Source of the DNA: Bacillus sp. KH172YL63
GTDB taxonomy: Bacteria > Bacillota > Bacilli > Bacillales > Bacillaceae_B
Length of the DNA: 64,000 nucleotides
Direction: 5' to 3'
NCBI RefSeq assembly: GCF_011398925.1
Contig: NZ_AP022842.1
Coordinates: 3,718,001 to 3,782,000, forward strand
Shown here: positions 37,409 through 44,780 of the stretch, in pieces
Numbering within the stretch: the stretch's first letter is position 1
Layout of the letters: the number at the start of each line of letters is the position of its first letter
Position numbers and translations under genes: made by a program
The notes under the pieces: generated by a model
The model's input: the letters and a program-made list of their open reading frames with translations, nothing else
Told to the model about the DNA's origin: nothing
Database searches by the model: none

Positions 37409-37595
37409 TTTGCCTGTTGAATTTTGGGTGGATTTTGTCTGTTGAATTTAGGCTGATTTTTGACTGTTAAACTTTGAACGAATTTTAACTGTTGAATCCA
37501 AACTGATTTTTACTGTCAAACTTCAACCGAATTTTAACTGTTAAATCTAAGCTGATCTTTACCTGTCAAACTTCAACCGATTTTTAACAGGCAAC
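37409..37595. repeat. Array A: eight 13-bp quasi-palindromes at 24-25 bp pitch in the metY leader
   Basis: Units begin at 37409, 37434, 37459, 37484, 37508, 37533, 37558 and 37583; they vary around TTTGTCTGTTGAA / TTTAACTGTTAAA / TTTACCTGTCAAA, and the last (TTTAACAGGCAAC) mirrors the first (TTTGCCTGTTGAA). Linkers of about 12 bp are also related, and units 4+5 and 6+7 form a 49-50 bp higher-order duplication. The same unit flanks the transposase gene at 57.6-58.2 kb. Confidence 0.88.
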
Positions 37596-37651
37596 AAAAC
37601 CGGGCAAACCGCCCAGTCAAACTCCCCCCGATCCTCTACCGGAAAGAGCAA

Positions 37652-37681
37652 AACAAAAACCCCCTTCCTAAGAAGAGGGTC
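37652..37681 (-). terminator. SAM-riboswitch-controlled terminator upstream of metY
   Basis: Stem ACCCTCTTC / GAAGGGGGT with loop TTAG, then TTTTTGTTTTG on the minus strand, between the S-box aptamer and metY. Confidence 0.88.
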
Positions 37682-37699
37682 TAATTGAATAGGGTCCTC

Positions 37700-37818
37700 C
37701 TCTTATCTTTCAGGCAAATTGCCTGCAGGAATTAGCACCTTTTCATGAGACGCGATCTGCGCACATGAAGGTTGCCGGGTTTCATCGGGCCTAGTCCCTC
37801 CACCTCTCTGGATAAGAG
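37700..37818 (-). promoter_or_regulatory. SAM-I (S-box) riboswitch of metY-metX
   Basis: Minus-strand leader with the classical S-box blocks: CTCTTATCCAGAGAGGTGGA, GGGACTAGGCCCGATGAAAC, CCGGCAACC, AAGGTGCTAATTCCTGCAG and the closing AGATAAGAG. SAM binding should favour the terminator at 37652-37681 and shut off metY-metX. Confidence 0.97.
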
Positions 37819-37857
37819 CATGTAGTTGTCAATGTGTGATTTCTTGCGTTGAGATGA

Positions 37858-37887
37858 ATTATAAAGGGTAACCGACCTCAGCGTCAA
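37858..37887 (-). promoter_or_regulatory. Sigma-A promoter of the S-box transcript
   Basis: TTGACG-N18-TATAAT on the minus strand (-35 at 37882-37887, -10 at 37858-37863), about 40 bp before the aptamer. Confidence 0.75.
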
Positions 37888-37913
37888 GGGTATTGTTAGA
37901 ATTTTTTAATTAT

Positions 37914-39053
37914 TTACTTTTCGACCGATTTTTTAACAGCTTCTTCAAATTGAGCGACGATGTCCTCCCCGTCTTCGATGCCGAGCGATATCCGGACGAC
38001 GTGGGTGTTGATGCCGAGCTTTTTCTGGGCATCTTTCGGCAGGGCACGGTGGGATGTTCCGAGCGGGTAGGACACCGTTGTTTCGACACCGGCAAGGGAA
38101 GGAACGATTTTGATCCAGCCGAGGGACTTGAAGAAGGTGCTCATATCGCATCTTTCATCAAGCTCGATCGTCACGATCGCCCCGTTTCCTTTCGTCGATA
38201 AGTTTGTCGGGTAATAAACTTCTTTAATATCGGTGTTGCTGTGAAGCCATCCTGCCAGGGTTTCTGCGTTGCGGGCCTGGGTGCCGATCCGGAGCGCGAG
38301 GGTTTTTGCCCCTCGGCATGTCAGCCAGGCTTCGAATGGACTCAGATTGGAGCCGATGTTGACGACCTTCTCTCTTGCCTTCCTTACCAACTCTTCCTTT
38401 CCGACGACGACCCCGGCGGTGATGTCACTGTGGCCGCCGATATATTTCGTGGCGCTGTGTGCGACAAGATCCACCCCTTCAAGGTAAGGCTGTTGTAAAA
38501 ACGGTGTCGCAAAGGTGTTATCAATCATGGTGAACAGATTGTGTTCTTGAGCGAGGTTCACCATTTGTTTGATATTCTCTACCCGCATAAACGGATTAGT
38601 GACTGTTTCACTGTATAGGAGCTTTGTTTGCGGGGTTAGGGCCGCTTCAATGCTATCTTTATCGGTAAAGTCGACGAAAGTGGTCAAGATGCCGAATGAC
38701 TTCAGCTCTTCTTTTAGCATATGGAATGTGCCGCCGTATAAATCCTCGGCAGCCACGATATGATCACCTGAGCGGACAATGGCAAGGATGCCGACAAGGA
38801 TGGCCGATAACCCTGATGATGTGGCCACTCCGGCCGGTGCACCTTCAAGGCCGGCAACCATGTTCCCCAGCTCATCTGTATTGGGATTCCCCGTTCTTGT
38901 GTAGAGATAAGGGGACTTCCCTTCATAGAAACCTTCAAGCTCTTCAAGGGAACTGAATGAGAAAGCGGACGTCTGATAAATCGGCGTCGTTTTACTGTGG
39001 ATCTCCTCCGTTCCCTGTAACTGACTATGTACGACCTTCGTAGTGAAATTCAT
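37914..39053 (-). CDS. Cys/Met metabolism PLP-dependent enzyme (cystathionine synthase/lyase or methionine gamma-lyase type)
   Basis: A 379-residue PLP enzyme of the same fold as MetY but shorter. Visible are YTRTGNPNTDELG, the PLP-contact [19 protein letters not shown] and PLP-lysine HSATKYIGGHSD. A typical MetB/MetI reading is possible, but the sequence does not fix the reaction. ATG 39053 is preferred (AGGAAGG nine bases upstream); the earlier ATG at 39062 overlaps that site. It is not part of the metYX transcript and has no S-box, so its regulation differs. Confidence 0.85.
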   Translation of the reverse strand: MNFTTKVVHSQLQGTEEIHSKTTPIYQTSAFSFSSLEELEGFYEGKSPYLYTRTGNPNTDELGNMVAGLEGAPAGVATSSGLSAILVGILAIVRSGDHIVAAEDLYGGTFHMLKEELKSFGILTTFVDFTDKDSIEAALTPQTKLLYSETVTNPFMRVENIKQMVNLAQEHNLFTMIDNTFATPFLQQPYLEGVDLVAHSATKYIGGHSDITAGVVVGKEELVRKAREKVVNIGSNLSPFEAWLTCRGAKTLALRIGTQARNAETLAGWLHSNTDIKEVYYPTNLSTKGNGAIVTIELDERCDMSTFFKSLGWIKIVPSLAGVETTVSYPLGTSHRALPKDAQKKLGINTHVVRISLGIEDGEDIVAQFEEAVKKSVEK

Positions 39054-39117
39054 GTCTGTCATCCTTCCTGAATCGATGTATTTTTAAAAGTGTATCATAT
39101 TCAGAAGATTGTGGCAT

Positions 39118-39151
39118 GAAAAAAACCTGCTGCCGATCAAGGCAACAGGTT
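39118..39151 (-). terminator. Terminator of the DUF302 gene
   Basis: Stem AACCTGTTGCC / GGCAGCAGGTT with loop TTGATC, followed by TTTTTC on the minus strand, just after the stop codon at 39157. Confidence 0.88.
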
Positions 39152-39156
39152 CTTCT

Positions 39157-39537
39157 TTATACGCGTTCCAAACATCCGATCAAACGGTTTTCAATATCGA
39201 GTGCAGTAGCCTTCAATTCATCAGAATCGACCATTTCAATCAGCTTGCTTGGCTTCGCCATACCGATCTTCGTTGTCCCTGATTCTGTGTAGACGGTCAC
39301 TTTACAAGGGAGGAAGTAGCTGACGAGCATGCTCTCTTCAAGCACCTTCTTCGCTTCATGGGGATTACACACTTCCAATACGACGACTTCTTCGTTAAAG
39401 TCCAATCCTTTGTCATCAAGTTTTTGTGCCAGATCAAGATGCCACAGTACACCAAAGCTTTCCTCTTTCAGTGCCGCTTCCACTTTCTCGACTGCTTCCT
39501 TTACGCTCATTGAGACTTCCTTTGTATAATGAAACAT
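39157..39537 (-). CDS. DUF302 family protein
   Basis: A 126-residue DUF302 protein: the N-terminal strand MFHYTKEVSMSVKEAVEKVE, the FGVLWHLDLAQKLDDKG segment and LEVCNPHEAKKVLE, and SYFLPCKVTVYTE with a conserved Cys. DUF302 proteins are small, soluble, of unknown function, sometimes linked to redox or metal contexts; the next gene is a thiol-disulfide oxidoreductase. AGGAGGAG precedes ATG 39537, which is chosen over a GTG/ATG further upstream. Confidence 0.85.
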   Translation of the reverse strand: MFHYTKEVSMSVKEAVEKVEAALKEESFGVLWHLDLAQKLDDKGLDFNEEVVVLEVCNPHEAKKVLEESMLVSYFLPCKVTVYTESGTTKIGMAKPSKLIEMVDSDELKATALDIENRLIGCLERV

Positions 39538-39596
39538 AAAAACATCTCCTCCTGTCATTTTTATACCTCAGAGAGTATCGGATCAAACTACTTTTT

Positions 39597-39613
39597 GGGA
39601 GGTCCGTCCCTCC
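39597..39613 (-). repeat. GAGGGACGGACCTC-family repeat, single copy
   Basis: GGGAGGTCCGTCCCTCC (reverse orientation of GAGGGACGGACCTC) directly beside the stop codon of the thioredoxin gene, in the gap to the DUF302 gene. Same family as the copies at 48.2-48.6 and 53.1-53.2 kb. Confidence 0.8.
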
Positions 39614-39615
39614 GG

Positions 39616-40197
39616 TTATTCCATTCCTTTGACCATTTTCTCCATCATGTCTTCGTTCATGGGGCCGACGATTTTGTGCTGGATGGTCCCATTGGTGTCG
39701 ATCATGTAGGTGGTTGGGATGGTGAAGGCCCTGTACAATTCACCTGCATCGCCTGTTTCATCCATCAAGATCGGGAAGGTGAGGCCGTAGCCATCAACGA
39801 ACTGCTGCACCGCTTTTTGGCCTTCATCCATGGAAGTCAAGTTGACGGCAAGGATTTCGACATTTTCCGATTCTGCCTTTTTTTCGTAGTATTTTTGCAT
39901 ATGTGGCATTTCTGCCTTGCAGGGCGGACACCACGTCGCCCAGAAGTTCAGGATCACCTTCTTACCCTGATAATCGGAGAGTCTCACACTTTCCCCGTCA
40001 AGGGTCTCAAGCGCCAATGCCGGTGCCTTGTCCCCTTTTGCAAGACCCTGCTCCGCATCCGAGAGATCCATCGATTCATTGGCTAATTGAGCGGCTTCTT
40101 CCTTTGCCTTTTTTTCCTGCTGATCTTGAAAGAAGTTCACCAGAAAGATCCCGATCAGAATCGCGACCACCGCCAATGCGAAATTCCGTTTATTCAC
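39616..40197 (-). CDS. Membrane-anchored thiol-disulfide oxidoreductase (ResA/TlpA type)
   Basis: Extracytoplasmic thioredoxin-fold protein, 193 residues. An uncleaved N-terminal anchor (about 6-22) is followed by a TlpA domain with active site WCPPCK (89-94), the FWATWC context and a cis-Pro loop IPTTYMID. ResA-type proteins reduce apocytochrome c or other envelope disulfides; a c-type cytochrome, cccB, is encoded 7 kb away. GTG 40197 is preceded by AAGGAGG. The gene overlaps the Lgt-like membrane gene by 8 bp, so they are coupled. Confidence 0.9.
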   Translation of the reverse strand: MNKRNFALAVVAILIGIFLVNFFQDQQEKKAKEEAAQLANESMDLSDAEQGLAKGDKAPALALETLDGESVRLSDYQGKKVILNFWATWCPPCKAEMPHMQKYYEKKAESENVEILAVNLTSMDEGQKAVQQFVDGYGLTFPILMDETGDAGELYRAFTIPTTYMIDTNGTIQHKIVGPMNEDMMEKMVKGME

Positions 40198-40807
40198 TTT
40201 GTTTCCTCCTTACAAATAAAAGAAAGGTGAAGTATGCTGCTGCAACAAGGTAGGTCCAGTCGGCCGTCGTCAACTCAAAGGCACCGTTAATAGAATGAAA
40301 AAGGATCTGCAGTAGAGTAAAAACAATCAGTAGCTGTCCTGACCATACATTCCCTTTTGCCCCCCTTACTTTTCCCTTAACATATAAAAGCAACGCGCCA
40401 TTGAAAACAAATTGAATTGATCCGATGAGGTATTCCTTCTCCAAAAGATGAAAAACAAGCTCAAAGAATAAGACTGTGATCAACCAGACAAGGATGGTCA
40501 CCGAAATTTGATCGACCCGTTTTAAAAGGAGATAGCCGCCTGCAGCAAGCAACCCAGACCAATATCCAACTGTACCCCCATGGAAATAGATCAGGGTCAG
40601 CGGATGTTTGATGACGGTTTGAAAATCGACTATGATTACACTCAGCTTCCAAACGAGAATAAATAAGATGATCCCCGTGGAATACCAGTCGCTCGCCTTC
40701 CGATTCCAGAAGTGGAGTAACAGGAATGTCAGGAAAAAGGATGCCAGCATAGCGCCCCAGGAACTGGGGAAAGTAAAGGATCCTATCGTATACCAGTTTT
40801 CTGTCAT
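40190..40807 (-). CDS. Multi-pass membrane protein resembling Lgt, without Lgt catalytic motif
   Basis: A 205-residue protein with six or seven hydrophobic segments. Its first half parallels Lgt of this window in order: MTENWYTIGSFTFPSSWGAM against the Lgt IP-x-HWYG segment, then a VDFQTVIKHPLTLIYFHGG stretch like the Lgt loop ending in EGGIAIHGA. The essential Lgt block [10 protein letters not shown] is absent. GAGGAATC lies before ATG 40807. Coupled to the thioredoxin gene; it may be an accessory for thiol chemistry or lipoprotein handling. Function unknown. Confidence 0.7.
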   Translation of the reverse strand: MTENWYTIGSFTFPSSWGAMLASFFLTFLLLHFWNRKASDWYSTGIILFILVWKLSVIIVDFQTVIKHPLTLIYFHGGTVGYWSGLLAAGGYLLLKRVDQISVTILVWLITVLFFELVFHLLEKEYLIGSIQFVFNGALLLYVKGKVRGAKGNVWSGQLLIVFTLLQILFHSINGAFELTTADWTYLVAAAYFTFLLFVRRKQSE

Positions 40808-40900
40808 GATGATTCCTCGATTCTTTCTATATACCCCATTATGTATGATTATCTGAAATTTCAAAGGATTAATCAAGCGGAGAGGCTTACCATACAAATA

Positions 40901-40928
40901 AAACCGAATGCTTGAGGGCATCCGGTTT
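40901..40928 (-). terminator. Terminator of the c-di-GMP-controlled small gene
   Basis: Stem AAACCGGATGC / GCATTCGGTTT around CCTCAA, followed by TTTTATTTG on the minus strand, directly after the small gene; it makes that gene monocistronic. Confidence 0.82.
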
Positions 40929-40935
40929 AAAGCTT

Positions 40936-41175
40936 TTATGCAGCCTTGATTCCTTTCAAGATCAGCATGAAATATTTCACTGTATCTCCATTCCTGCGGC
41001 TGATGATTTCAATATCCGCCAGAATCCTTCTCAACTCGTCTACCCCCAGCCGCTCAATCAACAGGTCACTGATATCCTCTGCACTGCATTCCCCTATTTG
41101 GGTATACTTCAATGCGGTCCGGTTTCTTCTGCAAAAACTTCTTAATTTCCTTTTTATCTCTCGTGCTTCCAACAT
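40936..41175 (-). CDS. Small basic protein of unknown function under a c-di-GMP riboswitch
   Basis: A 79-residue soluble, helical protein starting MLEAREIKRKLRSFCRRNR; two further in-frame ATG codons lie at 41178 and 41181, but AAGGA is best spaced for 41175. The N-terminal third is strongly basic (RNA or DNA contact is possible), followed by an acidic helical part with LLIERLGVDELRRILADIE. No signal peptide or membrane helix. I do not recognise the family. It is alone between a riboswitch terminator and its own terminator, so its level is set by c-di-GMP. Confidence 0.75.
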   Translation of the reverse strand: MLEAREIKRKLRSFCRRNRTALKYTQIGECSAEDISDLLIERLGVDELRRILADIEIISRRNGDTVKYFMLILKGIKAA

Positions 41176-41222
41176 CATCATCCTTCATACAGATTCAAAT
41201 CATACTATTTCGAATATCAAGA

Positions 41223-41250
41223 CAAAAATAACCTACCTATAGGCAGGTTA
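41223..41250 (-). terminator. Expression-platform terminator of the c-di-GMP riboswitch
   Basis: Stem AACCTGCC / GGTAGGTT with loop TATA and a following ATTTTTG on the minus strand, between the aptamer (3' end near 41290) and the small gene at 41175. Confidence 0.75.
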
Positions 41251-41289
41251 CATGATGCTAATAACATTCGAGTCAGTAGTCATCGCGTC

Positions 41290-41393
41290 CATTTTTTCGG
41301 TAACCCGGCGATCATTATCTTATTGGAACAGGATAGAAGACCCGTGGCTTTGCGTCCTAATCTTTCAATTAGTTTGCCTTTATCGAAATGTTG
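41290..41393 (-). promoter_or_regulatory. c-di-GMP-I (GEMM) riboswitch
   Basis: Minus strand shows the GEMM-I core in order: GGCAAAC, a stem CTAAT-TGAAAG-ATTAG closed by the GAAA tetraloop, GGACGCAAAGCCACGGGTCT, a variable arm, and GCCGGGTTACCGA. The GAAA tetraloop and its receptor region and the two conserved joining segments are all present. It precedes a terminator and then the small gene at 40936-41175. Confidence 0.93.
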
Positions 41394-41409
41394 CATGAAT
41401 ATAATTGTC

Positions 41410-41415
41410 ATTATA
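41410..41415 (-). promoter_or_regulatory. -10 element of the c-di-GMP riboswitch transcript
   Basis: Perfect TATAAT on the minus strand (context TAGTATAAT), placing transcription start about 8-10 bp before the aptamer. The -35 is weak (TGTTTT region). The promoter lies inside the former 3' exon side of the group II intron. Confidence 0.65.
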
Positions 41416-41476
41416 CTAGAAAAAACAGGAGATGAAAACAGGTCAAAGCATTCCGGTGTTCCGGAAAAAACAGGGA

Positions 41477-43365
41477 ATCGAGTAGGAGGGGATGATTAAT
41501 CCCCGACCTCTCACACCACCGTACGTACCAATCGGTATACGGCGGTTCAATCAAGATGATTGACGAAGACTTTCATACCTATCGATAAGACTTAGGAGCC
41601 CTTGGCGATTCCAAAAGGAATTGCCAAGGGTTCTGTGTAGTATTGGACTTTGTGCGATCCTCCAATATCCCTTCCGGGTATTTCCCCATTCATACGCCTT
41701 CCATTTTGGAACGCCGAGCGCAATGAGGTTACGGACTTTAGTTTTCGGCAGTTTCCACTGCTTCCACAGACACATTCGCAATCTTCTTCTGATCCATGCA
41801 TCCAGGTATTTTAGGAAGCTGTGTGTATCAGCCAGCTGAAAATAGCCGATCCATCCCATTAAATATTGGTTCAGCTTTCTGATTCGAACCTCCATCGACC
41901 ATCCTGAAGATCTGGAAGTTAGAGAGCGGATTTTCTGTTTTAACCGTTTTATACTTTTGGAGGCCACTCTGACTTTTGGTTTGCGATTTGATGTAAAACT
42001 AAAGCCAAGGAACGTTCTTCTCCAAGGTCGGTCCACCGCAGATTTCTTTCGGTTTACCTTCAGTTTAAGTTTCTTCTCAAGAAACGTTGTCACTGAAGTC
42101 ATCACCCGGTTACCGGCTTTTGGCGAACGGACAAAGATATTACAATCATCTGCGTACCGTATAAAGCGTAGCCCCGTTTCTCTAATTCCTGGTCCAGTTC
42201 ATTCAAAATGATGTTAGAAAGCAATGGACTGAGAGGTCCGCCCTGTGGCGTACCTTCCTCACTTTTCACCTTTACACCTTCTATCATAATTCCTGCATTG
42301 AGGTAAGAACGAATCAGTTTCAGAAGTGCTTTGTCCTTTACTTTCTTCGCCAGAAGACCCATGAGCTTATCATGATTCACTCTGTCAAAGAATTTCTCTA
42401 AATCTATATCGATAACCCAGCGATATCCTTCCCGGATATACATCTTCGCTTTTCTAACGGCGTCATGGGCACTCCGATTTGGTCGGAACCCATAACTATG
42501 ATCAGAGAAGGTCGGCTCGTATATCCCGGAGAGTATCTGGGCAATTGATTGTTGAATCATACGGTCTGTCACCGTTGGGATGCCTAACAACCGGACGCCG
42601 CCGTCTGGTTTCGGGATTTCGATTCGACGTACCGGGCCCGGCTTGTAGGTTCCCCCAAGGAGATTCTTGCGAATCGACTGCCATTCGCGCATGATATGCG
42701 ATCGCAGGTTTTGTACGGGCATATCATCCACGCCATGGCTTCCCTTATTACGTTCTACACGTTTCAGTGCTTCAAGCATATTCGGTTTAGACAGAATCAT
42801 ATTCATCAACATCACTGATATTCCTTTCCTTCGTGTGTCACGTTTCCTCTTTCGATGGCCCTGCCTCACACTTCCACCAGCCCTCACGGAATTCACCGTT
42901 ACCTCTAAATGGACAGCTCTTTTCAGATTGTCTGTGAGTCTCTCAGTTACCATGAGCCAGGTCGTGACACTCTCTTGATTGTTCAGTCCTTCCCGGCTTC
43001 CTCGAGAAAAGCCGGTACTATGACCTCGGCTGACTTCTGGCGGTTCAGCGGAGAATCGCTTCTCCGGTTACCAAGTGTTCAAGGCGTATCCGCCAGATCT
43101 CCCCGGGTAAGAGTGTAATCTTTCCCTCCATCTATCCGCCTCATTTACTTTCTGCACCTTCGACAGTTCGGACTTCATCTTGTATTGCAGACTCATCCAG
43201 TGCAACAAGCCTTATATGAGATTCGTGTTCCTCGGACCGGAGGTTTGCCGCCCGCTTCCTTCAGATTCCAGGTCACCCCGGACACCCTTGCGTTAAGCTA
43301 ACCGCTACAACTGTCTTCACGGCTCGGGACTCTCACCCTATAGATCACACCCATGCCGGGCGCAC
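41477..43365 (-). mobile_element. Group IIC intron (bacterial class C) with interrupted reverse transcriptase
   Basis: On the minus strand the element begins GTGCGCCCGG at 43365 (group II 5' end GUGYG) and ends CTACTCGAT at 41477 (AY end). Domain V (41508-41545) shows GAACCGCCGTATACCG and TACGTACGGTGGTGTGAGAGG, and a domain VI stem with GGGGATTAATCATCCCC follows. The 5' exon is the rho-independent terminator of the M23 peptidase gene, the typical insertion site of class IIC introns. Length about 1.89 kb. Confidence 0.92.
41551..42812 (-). pseudogene. ltrA: Group II intron reverse transcriptase/maturase, frameshifted
   Basis: The start at ATG 42812 (GAAAGGAA upstream) reads through RT domains (LRSHIMREWQSIRKNL, RRIEIPKPDGGVRLLGIPT, SDHSYGFRPNRSAHDAV, DIDLEKFFDRVNHD, EEGTPQGGPLSPLLSNI) up to ELEKRG and then loses frame. 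Reading one base shifted restores the catalytic block RFIRYADDCNIFV and a complete C-terminal maturase domain to 41551. Adding one G to the G-run near 42172-42175 gives KRGLRFIRYADD and an uninterrupted product of about 420 residues. It lacks an endonuclease domain, as class C enzymes do. Confidence 0.88.
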
Positions 43366-43398
43366 AATAAAAAACCCCCGCTGTTCAAAGCGGGGGTT
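43366..43398 (-). terminator. Terminator of the M23 peptidase gene and 5' exon of the intron
   Basis: Stem AACCCCCGCT / AGCGGGGGTT followed by TTTTATT on the minus strand, with the intron 5' end GTGCG starting immediately after it. Confidence 0.92.
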
Positions 43399-43403
43399 CG
43401 ATG

Positions 43404-44741
43404 TTAGAAGTTGATGTATTGACGTGGGTTTACAGCGTTTGAATGGGATGCATTCCAAGGGCCTGCATGAAGCTCAAAGTGTAAATGCTGTCCGAATGAG
43501 TAGCCTGTATTCCCCATATAACCGATTTGATCACCTTTGTTCACTGCTTGTCCCTGTCCGACTAAAGAAGAAGACATGTGGGCATATACAGTGGTGAACA
43601 TTTTACCATTGATAGAGTGAGTGATGTATACGACGTTTCCGTAGCTTGAACTGTACTGGCTTTTAATAACATAACCATCTGCCGCTGCAGAGATCGGCAC
43701 ACTGCCCCGTGCTGCGATATCCATCCCATAGTGGAAGCGTTGCTTGCCGTTCAGCGTATCCCAGCCGAAGTTGGTTGTAACCGTTCCTGAAGCTGGAGAT
43801 GTCCATGCACCGGCGCTAACAGGTGCTGCTGGAGCTGACGCCGCTGGAGATGAAGATGAACCGCCTGTCGCCTGTTGCTGGGATGCCGCACGTTTTGCAG
43901 CTTCTGCTTCAGCCTGGCGCTTGCGTTCGATTTCCCGTTTACGGGCAAGCTCGGCTAGACGTGCCTGTTCAGCCTGGATTTCACCTTCAAGCTGGTGCTC
44001 CATTTTAGAAAGCTCTTCAGATTCTTTTTCAAGGTCTGCTTTTTCTACTTTCAGTGTAGCTTGTTGTGCTTCGAGCTGCTTGAACAGGTCAGCTTTTTTC
44101 GCTTTTTGACTGTCCAGGTCTTTTTTCAGTGACTCAAGATTCGCTTTGGAAGCTTGAAGGTCTGCAAGTTCTTTTTCAACTTCTGCTTGCTTCTTCTCTA
44201 ATTCAGCTTGATCACGTTTCTGCTCGTCCATGATCTTTTTATCTGCACTGACGATTGTGTTCACTGCTGTTACACGGTTGATAAAATCTCCGAAGCTGTC
44301 CGCACCAAGAAGTACATCCAGGTAGTTTGCTGAGCCGCCTTTTTCCTGGATTGCACGTGCACGCTCTTTAAGAAGCTCATTGCGCTCTGCGATTTTCTTC
44401 TTCAGAACTTCGATCTCTTCTTTAAGTTTGTTGATTTTTTCAGTCGTCTCATCGATTTCTTTTGTTTTTTCAGTGATTTTAGTTTCAGTATCTTTTAGTT
44501 TGGTACTGATCTCCGCAATCTGTGCCTGAATATCTTTTTGTTTAGTGATATTTTGATTAATCTCTGCTTTCTTCTCATCAATCTTGCCGTTGATTTCTTC
44601 TTTCTTAGAAGAGATGTTGTCCTGCTGTTTCTTCAAGTCCTCTACAGAGGAGTTAGCGTTAGCAGTTGTAGCTAACGTTGGTAGACTTCCGATTGTTAAT
44701 GCTGCTGCGATTGTTAATGATACAAAATACTTCTTGTTCAA
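43404..44741 (-). CDS. Secreted coiled-coil M23 family peptidoglycan hydrolase (EnvC/PcsB-like)
   Basis: A 445-residue exported protein: signal peptide ending near TANANS (about 1-30), a long coiled coil (about 31-275, with repeated KKEEINGKID, KDIQAQIAEI and KADLEKESEEL type heptads), a Ser/Ala/Pro linker, and a C-terminal LytM/M23 domain (about 320-445) with the zinc motifs HYGMDIA and HLHFELH. It follows ftsX by 39 bp; FtsEX controls such coiled-coil hydrolases (PcsB in streptococci, CwlO in B. subtilis), so it is the likely FtsEX client. Confidence 0.93.
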   Translation of the reverse strand: MNKKYFVSLTIAAALTIGSLPTLATTANANSSVEDLKKQQDNISSKKEEINGKIDEKKAEINQNITKQKDIQAQIAEISTKLKDTETKITEKTKEIDETTEKINKLKEEIEVLKKKIAERNELLKERARAIQEKGGSANYLDVLLGADSFGDFINRVTAVNTIVSADKKIMDEQKRDQAELEKKQAEVEKELADLQASKANLESLKKDLDSQKAKKADLFKQLEAQQATLKVEKADLEKESEELSKMEHQLEGEIQAEQARLAELARKREIERKRQAEAEAAKRAASQQQATGGSSSSPAASAPAAPVSAGAWTSPASGTVTTNFGWDTLNGKQRFHYGMDIAARGSVPISAAADGYVIKSQYSSSYGNVVYITHSINGKMFTTVYAHMSSSLVGQGQAVNKGDQIGYMGNTGYSFGQHLHFELHAGPWNASHSNAVNPRQYINF

Positions 44742-44780
44742 GCGGCATGCTCCTTTCAGCTTCTATCAACCTATCAAATT

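Noticed and set aside
37409..37595. CRISPR array in the metY leader or around the transposase
   Set aside because: Units are 13 bp, degenerate, occur in both orientations, and linkers are only about 12 bp and partly related; no cas gene is present.
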